DNA of 39,327 bases from Pseudomonadota bacterium (GTDB taxonomy: Bacteria > Pseudomonadota > Alphaproteobacteria > Kiloniellales > J153). The position numbers and the translations under genes were made by a program. Shown one piece after another: positions 29,613-39,327 of the stretch. Under the pieces are notes generated by a model, which had not been told where the DNA came from, did no database searches, and saw only the letters and a program-made list of their open reading frames with translations. How positions within the stretch are numbered: the first letter of the stretch is position 1; the number at the start of each line of letters is the position of its first letter. The DNA lies in assembly GCA_022572105.1 (NCBI GenBank), contig JACZWN010000003.1, positions 1 to 39,327 on the forward strand, read 5' to 3'.

Positions 29613-30926
29613 CTACCGGACCGACGGATCGCCGCCGGTGTCAATTCGGGCGCGAGCCTTCGCCGGCCCCGCATCGACATAGGTATACTCGATCTTCCTG
29701 AAGTCGCCGTACAACACGCGCAAATACGCCTCGGTTTGGTTCGGGCAGGCAACGTCGCCGCCGAGAAATGGGACCGTCGACGTCGGTAAGACGATCTCCT
29801 GCGGCACGCCGTAACCCCCGCTCTCGGTGGCCGGCATGGCGCCCTTGTGGCTCTGCCTTTCGAGCACGGCTTCACCGTGGCTGATCGCCCGCCGGTAAAT
29901 CATTATGTCGGCCCGGATTTCGCCGCGCAGGCGATTGCGTTCCCACCGGAAGGGCCATCGTTTCGGCGGATCGAATGAGATCGAGATGAAATCTTTCTTC
30001 TCGAAAAGGTCGACGAAGTAACCATCCCGCGCGCCACGTTCGGCGAGCCCGGCCGCCAACCGCTCCCAGGTCATGTCACCGTCGAGCAGAACCGACAGGT
30101 CGATGTCGTCCTCCCAATCGAGAAGCGCGCCGCGCTCCCTCACGGCGCCAAGAAGGCTGCCCCCCTCCAGCCAGTGCACGACCCCCATTTCGCTCAGGCA
30201 GGCGGCAACATGATGGCTGAGTTCCTTCATGTGCTCACGGCAGCAGGGCGCGGTGTTGAGGCCGAGACGGTTGACGTAGAGATTGAACGGGCAGGGTGGC
30301 GTCGATTTCCCACAACCCCTCCAACTGACGGCGCCCTTCGATAGCACCAGTTCGCGGATGCCATGGCGCCGTCGGAATGCCACGATATCGCCCTTCACCT
30401 GGGTCTCCAGGACCGACAGGTCGCGATCGCTCAAGGGATATAGCCGGCGCCGTCGGCCGGCCCAACGCTGGCGAAGGAACCACGTTAGTTCGATTGCCAT
30501 GGCGGCCGCCAGGACCGCCTGGAGCTTGATGTTGGGGATGGCCAAACCGGCGAGGAGGGCTGGGCCGAGCAGCCACAGTCCGGCGTAGTCACCGTGCTTC
30601 GCCAAGAATTCGACCATTCGGGAAGCCGGTCGGGAGGCCGGTCGGAAGGCGATTGCAGGGGCCGCGATGATGTAAAACACGACGACCACGAAGCCGACCG
30701 AGATGTAGAGGGCGGGACGGTCGAGGCCATCGGGCGACAGCGACACCAGCGCCACCGTAAGGGCCGCCAGAACCCCCGTCGCCAGGGATGCAGGCAAGCT
30801 GGGCGGATACCAGTTCCGTGGATATCTCAAGAGGCGGACGAAGGATAGATAAGTCGCCACATAAAGGGCGGCGGCGATCAGAGCGGCGATCACCTGGGTG
30901 GTCGCTGATGCGCCGATGCCGGTCAC
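29613..30926 (-). CDS. LicD-family phosphotransferase with N-terminal membrane domain
   Basis: VVHWLEGGSLLGAVRERGALLDWEDDIDLSVL (LicD signature); ~4-5 hydrophobic segments at the N-terminus; YLRVLYGDF near the C-terminus. Confidence 0.8.
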   Translation of the reverse strand: MTGIGASATTQVIAALIAAALYVATYLSFVRLLRYPRNWYPPSLPASLATGVLAALTVALVSLSPDGLDRPALYISVGFVVVVFYIIAAPAIAFRPASRPASRMVEFLAKHGDYAGLWLLGPALLAGLAIPNIKLQAVLAAAMAIELTWFLRQRWAGRRRRLYPLSDRDLSVLETQVKGDIVAFRRRHGIRELVLSKGAVSWRGCGKSTPPCPFNLYVNRLGLNTAPCCREHMKELSHHVAACLSEMGVVHWLEGGSLLGAVRERGALLDWEDDIDLSVLLDGDMTWERLAAGLAERGARDGYFVDLFEKKDFISISFDPPKRWPFRWERNRLRGEIRADIMIYRRAISHGEAVLERQSHKGAMPATESGGYGVPQEIVLPTSTVPFLGGDVACPNQTEAYLRVLYGDFRKIEYTYVDAGPAKARARIDTGGDPSVR

Positions 30927-31735
30927 AGCCTTTGTGTCTCACCTCGCGCCATGTCCCGTCCGATCGTCATTGCCGCGCGGCGGTTACCCTCCGCCGTCAG
31001 AATGCGCGGCAGGACCTCGGCATGGGCGCGCTCGATGTCGGCGGCGAAATCGATCTCGATCCAAGGCATGCCGGTGATGTCCTCGAATGCGAAGGTGCCG
31101 CGTGGCGAGGTCAGCAGAACATCGCGGATCGTCTCCTCGTAAGGTTCGTGGCGGCGGCCTTGGCGTAAGTAGAGCTCGGTCTGAAGGATGATCTTCTTGG
31201 CCACCTCGGCCGACAGCTTGAAAAAGCCCACCGATTCACCGCAGAAATCGAACTCGGCGCTCAACCATTTGCGGAACTCGACGATCTCGCCGTCCCGGAC
31301 ACATACTTTGACAGGCTCATCGCCCGGATCGAAGCCACGATCGAGGAGCAGGCAGTTCTGGTGGCGTGAGTTGACCAGACGCTCCACCAATGCCTCGTCG
31401 TAGAGGACGTCGGCGTCCATTAGGAGGACCGGCCCCCCGCAACACAATTCGTCGCGCAAGGCCCACAGGGTGACGATGTTGCCCGCTTCATAATCCTCGT
31501 TGAACACGGTTCGCACGTAATCCTGTGCCCCTAGGGCAGCGATCTGCCGCTCGATGTCTTGGTGGTGATAACCGACGCCGAGTACCAACTCGTCTATGCC
31601 GTGTCGCCTGAGAATTTCGATATGGAATTGTAGCAAAGATTTACCACCGAAGCGCAGCAAGACCTTCGGTGGAGGTTTGGTGGCCGTAAATCCGAGCCGG
31701 GCACCGATCCCGGCCGCCAACATAACTACCTTCAT
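30923..31735 (-). CDS. LicC-like nucleotidyltransferase (putative phosphocholine/phosphoalcohol cytidylyltransferase)
   Basis: MKVVMLAAGIGARLGFTATKPPPKVLLRFGGKSLLQFHIEIL, NEDYEAGNIVTLWAL, VLLMDADVLYD, IDFAADIERA; ATGA overlap with the LicD-like gene. Confidence 0.8.
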   Translation of the reverse strand: MKVVMLAAGIGARLGFTATKPPPKVLLRFGGKSLLQFHIEILRRHGIDELVLGVGYHHQDIERQIAALGAQDYVRTVFNEDYEAGNIVTLWALRDELCCGGPVLLMDADVLYDEALVERLVNSRHQNCLLLDRGFDPGDEPVKVCVRDGEIVEFRKWLSAEFDFCGESVGFFKLSAEVAKKIILQTELYLRQGRRHEPYEETIRDVLLTSPRGTFAFEDITGMPWIEIDFAADIERAHAEVLPRILTAEGNRRAAMTIGRDMARGETQRL

Positions 31736-32076
31736 ACGCCATTCCCCACAGCAGCGGCCGCTCACGGCGACGATAAGTCGGCGCCGCGTGCGCTGCCAGG
31801 CAGCGTGGCGCGCCTACCTTCCTCGACGAGTTGGGACGCATTGATACAGAAAGATCGGATCAATCTAACCGATCGCGCCCCATTTGGCTAATGGCGGGCA
31901 ATAGGGCGAGGCAAGGCGGCCCCTTTGCTTGCGCCAACCCAAGGGTGGCGCTGGTTTAGCGGTGGGTCGTCATGGACGGTGCCGGCTTGATCCGATACCG
32001 CAAAAGAAAGCGCATGGTCTCTTTATTGAGGGTCTGCGCTTGGCCGGATTTTCTGAGAAATGACCGCTTCGGGCCG

Positions 32077-33619
32077 ATCAGCGCTCCTTGGTATCAGCCC
32101 GAGGTCTCGACGTACTGCCGGCCGATGCCCAGGCGGTGGCGCACGACGGCGCTGATCGGCACGATGGCGAAGCCGCGCGCGCGCGCCTCGGGCAGCCAGC
32201 GCGCCAGCACGTCGAGGGTGGCGCGGTGCGGATGGCCGATCCCGATGGCGCTGCCGCGGCGCAAGGCCACGGCTTCCAGCCGCTCGAACTGGCGGGCGAT
32301 CGCGGCCCGGTCGCTCCATTCGTTGTCGAGGAAGATGTCGCGCTCGGCGTAGGCCACGCCGGCGTGCCGGGCCATGGCGGCGCCGACGCTGGCCGGCGAG
32401 GTGACCGAATCGAGGAACAACAGGCCGCGGCTCCTGAGCGCGCCCATGACGGCAGCCATGCCCCGGGGCGAAGCGGTGAAGCGGCTGCCCATATGGTTGT
32501 TGACGCCGACGAAGCCGTCGAAGCGCTCCAGACCCCAGTCGAGCCGGCGCGCGAGCTCCGCGTCCGGCAAATCGGCGCCGAGCACGTTGGGCCCGGGATC
32601 GTAGCTCGCATCGCGCGGCTCCATGGGCACGTGCAGCATCAATTCGTGACCGGCCGCCCGCGCCTGCCCGGCCATGCGCCCCAGGCCCTCCGCATAGGTC
32701 ATGAAGGAGAGCGTGAGCGGCCCGGGCAGCGCGATGGCGCGCTGCGTGCCGGCGCGATTGAGGCCCAAGTCGTCGAGGACCACCGCGATCATGGGCCGGG
32801 TGCCGAGGTTGGCGACCGGCACCGCGAAACGCCGCCAGGCCGGACGGCGCGCCGTGGCACCCTCGGGCACGGGCGGGACCGGCAGCGCCACCTGCTGCAG
32901 CGCGCCAGCGCCGGGCGGCCCGGCCGTATTTGGCGCCGGTCCGGCCGATTTTGGCGCCGGTCCGGCCGCGGTCTCGAGCGGCTCCTCGTAGAGACGCGCG
33001 AACGCGGCTTCGGTAGCCACGGCGAGCACTTGCGTTTCGCCCAACGGGGCCGGCGCGGCGTCGGGAGCGGGCACGGCCAGCTCGAACCGCGTCACCTCGC
33101 CCAGCGCGATCCGGGCCCCGCCGTCGTGGGTGACGCCGGAACCCGCGCCGTCCTCGATCAGGCGGATTGCGACCGAAGATCCGGTCCCGTAGCCGGGCCG
33201 GCCGCCGTCCGCCAGGTAGACGCCCGTGAACCCGCCGAGCAGAACGCAGGACAGGCCCAGACCGGTGAGCACCGACATGTGGCGCCGCTTCGCGCGTGCG
33301 CGCTTGGCCGCGTCGTCCGCGTCGCGTTGACGGGCGTGCGCCCTGGCCTGGTCGACGGCTTGACGGTGTGATGACTTTCCGGTATCCGGCATGCGTTTAT
33401 ACCAAGGAGCGCTTCCCCGATTCGATCCATCGGGCAGCCTACCACGGGGGCCGCCCCGGCGCCTAACGGCGCCCGGGCGGTATAGCCCTAGATTCCTTGC
33501 CGATTAATTAACGTTTTCGCCCCCAAATCCGCCCGCGCCCGCCATCGACAAGCACTGGCTTCAACGGAACGGATGGCTACAATCTTCCTGAGCTGCCACT
33601 GATACCAAGGAGCGCTGAT
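32077..33619. repeat. Exact 21-bp inverted pair (32077-32097 and 33599-33619) with a partial third copy (33399-33413)
   Basis: CTGATACCAAGGAGCGCTGAT and its reverse complement; ATACCAAGGAGCGCT at 33399. Confidence 0.9.
32094..33392 (-). CDS. Divergent polysaccharide deacetylase family protein (YibQ-like)
   Basis: IAVVLDDLGLNRAGTQRAIALPGPLTLSFMTYAEGL, HELMLHVPMEP, GVNNHMGSRFTA, FLDSVTSPASVG. Confidence 0.9.
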   Translation of the reverse strand: MPDTGKSSHRQAVDQARAHARQRDADDAAKRARAKRRHMSVLTGLGLSCVLLGGFTGVYLADGGRPGYGTGSSVAIRLIEDGAGSGVTHDGGARIALGEVTRFELAVPAPDAAPAPLGETQVLAVATEAAFARLYEEPLETAAGPAPKSAGPAPNTAGPPGAGALQQVALPVPPVPEGATARRPAWRRFAVPVANLGTRPMIAVVLDDLGLNRAGTQRAIALPGPLTLSFMTYAEGLGRMAGQARAAGHELMLHVPMEPRDASYDPGPNVLGADLPDAELARRLDWGLERFDGFVGVNNHMGSRFTASPRGMAAVMGALRSRGLLFLDSVTSPASVGAAMARHAGVAYAERDIFLDNEWSDRAAIARQFERLEAVALRRGSAIGIGHPHRATLDVLARWLPEARARGFAIVPISAVVRHRLGIGRQYVETSG

Positions 33620-33620
33620 A

Positions 33621-33824
33621 ATGACCAAAGCTAGGGCCCGCCAACGGGCAAAGGCGAAAGCGGGGCAGAAAGCGAGAAAGCGAGAAGCCAACGCCGACCG
33701 GCCCGGCCAAAAAATCCAGCCGGGGCGGTTCGATCCGGGACCAAGTTCGATAAAAAGCCCGCGCGTGAATGCCAACGCCAAGAACTTCGCCAGGACCAAA
33801 CGCGGCGCGGCGCGGTCGAGATAG
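33621..33824 (+). CDS. Small highly basic protein (67 aa)
   Basis: MTKARARQRAKAKAGQKARKREANADRPGQKIQPGRFDPGPSSIKSPRVNANAKNFARTKRGAARSR*; AAGGAG 9 nt upstream. Confidence 0.65.
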   Translation: MTKARARQRAKAKAGQKARKREANADRPGQKIQPGRFDPGPSSIKSPRVNANAKNFARTKRGAARSR

Positions 33825-33922
33825 GCCGTGCCCCCGAATTCGTCCGCTCCAACCCCGACCGCGGACTTCCAAGGCGGCCCAAAGGGCGCTCGTGACAATA
33901 CTTTAAGTTTCCCCGCCCCCGC

Positions 33923-34315
33923 CTAAGCGTCCGTGCCCAAAGCATCCAAAATAGGGCACTCGGGCCGATCGTCGCCGTGGCAGCGCTCCATGAGGTAGGT
34001 GAGGGTTTCGCGCATGCCGCGCAAGCCCGCGATCTTGCGGTCGATCTCGGCGACATGGTTCGCGGCCAGCGCCTTGACCTGGGCGCTGCGGCGTTCCGAA
34101 TCGCGCCACAGCGCCAGCAGATCGGCGACCTCGCCGACCGAGAAGCCGAGCCCGCGCGCGCGCTGGATGAAGCGCAGGGTCTGAACGTCGTGATCGCCGT
34201 AGACGCGGTAGCCCGAATGGGTCCGCGCTGCGGCCGCGATCAGGCCGATGCTCTCGTAATAGCGGATGGCTTTCGCCGAGATGCCGGTCTTATCCGCGAC
34301 GGTTCCGATCTGCAT
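33923..34315 (-). CDS. cueR: MerR-family Cu(I)-responsive regulator CueR/HmrR
   Basis: MQIGTVADKTGISAKAIRYYESIGLI...GFSVGEVADLLALW; CHGDDRPECPIL metal-binding loop. Confidence 0.92.
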   Translation of the reverse strand: MQIGTVADKTGISAKAIRYYESIGLIAAAARTHSGYRVYGDHDVQTLRFIQRARGLGFSVGEVADLLALWRDSERRSAQVKALAANHVAEIDRKIAGLRGMRETLTYLMERCHGDDRPECPILDALGTDA

Positions 34316-34326
34316 GGCGGTCTCCC

Positions 34327-36714
<2,388 letters not shown>

Positions 36715-36792
36715 GTTTCCCTCCGTTCGCGCGGTCCCCGCAGGCGGCATCCTCGCCGCTCAGGTACCTATGAATCGCCATGGAATAGGCGT

Positions 36793-36823
36793 CATATAGG
36801 CCTTCCAGTTACTGGAAGGTCAA
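36793..36823 (-). promoter_or_regulatory. MerR/CueR-type promoter of copA-cueR
   Basis: Minus strand TTGACC-(19 bp TTCCAGTAACTGGAAGGCC)-TATATG; dyad ACCTTCCAGTAACTGGAAGGCC and 19-bp spacer. Confidence 0.92.
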
Positions 36824-36835
36824 GGTTTGAACGAT

Positions 36836-36868
36836 AAAAAAAACCCCGCGCGCCCGGGCCCGTCGCGG
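36836..36868 (-). terminator. Terminator-like hairpin + U8 on the minus strand upstream of the copA promoter
   Basis: CCGCG...CGCGG stem then GG and TTTTTTTT on the minus strand. Confidence 0.45.
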
Positions 36869-36977
36869 TTCGGCCAAAACCGCCGCGCGGCTTGCTTCCG
36901 TCCGCTTGGGCAAGCTGTTATAAAGGGGGGAGGCATAGCTGAAAGAAGATCTTAAGAATACCCTCTAGGTATCTGAA

Positions 36978-37583
36978 ATGTTTCTGCTGATCGACAACTA
37001 CGACTCTTTCACTTACAACCTCTACCACTTCCTGGGAGAGTTGGGCGCCACGATCGAGGTGCGGCGCAACGACGCACTCAGCGTGGACCAGGCCCTGGCC
37101 CTCCGGCCGCAGGGCATCGTCATGTCGCCCGGCCCCTGCGACCCCGACCGCGCCGGCATCTGCCTGGACCTGGTGGCCGCCGCCGCCGGCAAGCTGCCCA
37201 TGCTCGGCGTCTGTCTGGGCCACCAGGCGATCGGCCAGGCCTTCGGCGGCAAGGTGGTGCGCGCGCCGGTCTGCATGCACGGCAAGCTGAGCCAGGTGCA
37301 CCACCACGGCCAGGGGCTGTTCGAGGGCCTGCCCTCGCCGTTTTCCGCGACCCGCTACCATTCGCTCACGATCGCGCGCGAGGGCCTGCCCGAGGTCCTG
37401 GAGGTGACCGCCGAGACCGACGACGGCGTCATCATGGGCCTGCGCCACAAGGAGCTGCCCATCCACGGCGTCCAGTTCCACCCGGAAAGCATCGCCTCCG
37501 AGCACGGCCACGCGCTGCTCGCGAACTTCCTGCGGATCGCCGGCCACAACGTGGCGGAGGAGCCGCGGAGGGCGTCCGCATGA
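36978..37583 (+). CDS. trpG: Anthranilate synthase component II (glutamine amidotransferase)
   Basis: [66 protein letters not shown]. Confidence 0.97.
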   Translation: MFLLIDNYDSFTYNLYHFLGELGATIEVRRNDALSVDQALALRPQGIVMSPGPCDPDRAGICLDLVAAAAGKLPMLGVCLGHQAIGQAFGGKVVRAPVCMHGKLSQVHHHGQGLFEGLPSPFSATRYHSLTIAREGLPEVLEVTAETDDGVIMGLRHKELPIHGVQFHPESIASEHGHALLANFLRIAGHNVAEEPRRASA

Positions 37584-38662
37584 GCGCCGTGGCGGGCGAC
37601 CTGGCCCAGGCGGGCGACCTGAAGGCGCTGCTGGGCGCGGCCGCGAGCGGCCGGGCGCTGGACAGCGCCGAGGCCGAGCGCGCCTTCGACATCATCATGT
37701 CGGGCGACGCCACCCCGGCCCAGATGGGCGGCTTCCTGATGGCGCTCCGGGTGCGCGGCGAGACCGTGGCCGAGATCACCGGCGCGGCGCGCGCCATGCG
37801 CGCCAAGATGCTGACCATCGAGGCGCCCGAGGGCGCCATCGACACCTGCGGCACCGGCGGCGACGGCAAGGGCACCTACAACGTCTCGACCGCCAGCGCC
37901 CTGGTGGCGGCGGCCTGTGGCGTGCCGGTGGCCAAGCACGGCAACCGGGCGCTCTCGTCCAAGAGCGGCGCGGCCGACGTGCTGGCGGCTTTGGGCGTCA
38001 ACATCGACGCCGACATGAGCCTGGTCAAGAAGGCGCTCTGGGAGGCCAAGGTCTGCTTCCTGATGGCGCCCCGGCACCACAGCGCCATGCGTCACGTCGG
38101 CCCGACCCGGGTCGAGCTGGGCACCCGGACCATCTTCAACCTGCTCGGGCCGCTGTCCAACCCGGCCCGGGTCAAGCGCCAGACCATCGGCGTGTTCGCG
38201 CCCGACTGGGTCGAGCCCATCGCCCAGGTGCTGAACGGCCTGGGCCACGAGCGCGCCTGGGTGTTCCACGGTGCCGGCGGCCTCGACGAGCTCTCGACCA
38301 CGGGCGCGTCCACGGTCGCCGAGCTCAAGGACGGCGAGGTTACGACCTTCGAGGTGACCCCGGCCGACGCCGGCCTGGCCACTGCCAAGATCGAGGACCT
38401 CAAGGGCGGCGACGCCGCGCACAACGCCCAGGCCATGCGCGCCATGCTCGACGGCGAGCCCGGGGCCTTCCGCGATATCGTGCTGCTGGCCAGCGCCGCG
38501 GCGCTGATCGTCGCCGGCAAGGCTACCGATCTCAAGGACGGCGCCGCCATGGCGGCCGAGGCCGTGGACGGCGGCAAGGCGCGCGCGACCCTGGCGCGCC
38601 TGGTCGCGATCAGCAACGAGCCGCCGGCCCCCGTGGCGGACAGGTCGGGAGCCGAGACGTGA
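37580..38662 (+). CDS. trpD: Anthranilate phosphoribosyltransferase
   Basis: [56 protein letters not shown]. Confidence 0.97.
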   Translation: MSAVAGDLAQAGDLKALLGAAASGRALDSAEAERAFDIIMSGDATPAQMGGFLMALRVRGETVAEITGAARAMRAKMLTIEAPEGAIDTCGTGGDGKGTYNVSTASALVAAACGVPVAKHGNRALSSKSGAADVLAALGVNIDADMSLVKKALWEAKVCFLMAPRHHSAMRHVGPTRVELGTRTIFNLLGPLSNPARVKRQTIGVFAPDWVEPIAQVLNGLGHERAWVFHGAGGLDELSTTGASTVAELKDGEVTTFEVTPADAGLATAKIEDLKGGDAAHNAQAMRAMLDGEPGAFRDIVLLASAAALIVAGKATDLKDGAAMAAEAVDGGKARATLARLVAISNEPPAPVADRSGAET

Positions 38663-39327
38663 ACGACGTGCTGGCACGCATCTGCACCGACAAACGCGAG
38701 CTGGTGGCCGCGCGCAAGCGCGAGACGCCCGCGAGCGCGCTGGAAGCGCGCGCCCGGGACGCCGAGCCGGCGCGCGGTTTTCACCGGGCGCTCGCCGAGC
38801 GCGCCGCCTCGGGGCGCTTCGGACTGATCTGCGAGATCAAGAAGGCCTCGCCCAGCAAGGGCCTGATCCGCGCCGACTTCGACCCGCCGGCCTTGGCGCG
38901 CGCCTACGCGGCCGGCGGCGCGACCTGCCTGTCGGTGCTGACCGATACGCCCTACTTCCAGGGCCAGGACGCGGACCTGGCCGCGGCGCGCGCCGCGGCT
39001 ACGGCGCTGCCGGTGCTGCGCAAGGACTTCATGCTCGATCCCTATCAGATCGTCGAGTCCCGGGCGCTCGGCGCCGACTGCGTGCTGCTGATCATGGCCG
39101 CGCTCGGCGACGCGCAGGCGCGCGAGCTGGAGGACGCGGCCCGGGCGCTCGCCATGGACGTGCTTGTCGAGGTCCACGATGGGGCCGAGCTCGAGCGGGC
39201 GTTAAAGCTGCGCGCGCCGCTGATCGGCGTCAACAACCGCAACCTCAAGACCCTCGAGGTGGATCTGGCGACCACCGAGGCGCTGGCCCCGCGCATTCCC
39301 GCCGGGCGCCTGCTGGTCGCCGAGAGC
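38659..39327 (+). CDS. trpC: Indole-3-glycerol phosphate synthase (3' truncated by window; absent from ORF track)
   Basis: GTG start; [92 protein letters not shown] overlap with trpD. Confidence 0.96.
   Translation, partial: MNDVLARICTDKRELVAARKRETPASALEARARDAEPARGFHRALAERAASGRFGLICEIKKASPSKGLIRADFDPPALARAYAAGGATCLSVLTDTPYFQGQDADLAAARAAATALPVLRKDFMLDPYQIVESRALGADCVLLIMAALGDAQARELEDAARALAMDVLVEVHDGAELERALKLRAPLIGVNNRNLKTLEVDLATTEALAPRIPAGRLLVAES

Noticed and set aside
32929-32968. 21-bp tandem repeat inside the polysaccharide deacetylase gene
   Set aside because: Lies in a Pro/Ala linker (PAPKSAGPAPNTAG); common low-complexity expansion without clear significance.

Overview
High-GC alphaproteobacterial chromosome segment. 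Positions ~1-3830 look like a lower-GC accessory or mobile region. It holds small orphan ORFs, a ParB/HTH-like remnant, a cluster of palindromes and covarying hairpin repeats (~980-1750), a ~116-bp MITE-like inverted-repeat element (2299-2414), and a two-gene DUF7669/DUF7662-nuclease-like module behind a perfect 23-bp palindrome. From ~3830 the content is mostly core: EamA transporter, pyrB, a pyrC-like gene, plsY, dprA, topA, rnr, S41 protease, NUDIX, rpmG, pleD/divK, crcB, ROK kinase, dinB, EipB-like, D-2-hydroxyacid dehydrogenase, a GGDEF protein and ilvE. A second patchy region (~26.9-33.8 kb) has an IS1380-type transposase remnant, an OmpA-like lipoprotein, DUF4197, a LicC-like/LicD-like pair, a divergent polysaccharide deacetylase and dispersed short repeats. 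The window ends with a copA-cueR operon that has a textbook MerR-type promoter, then trpG-trpD-trpC (trpC truncated by the window edge). The strongest candidate for something undescribed is the set of four hairpins at 1359-1629: the loop is conserved while the stems change in a compensatory way. All family calls come from reading motifs; no database search was run.
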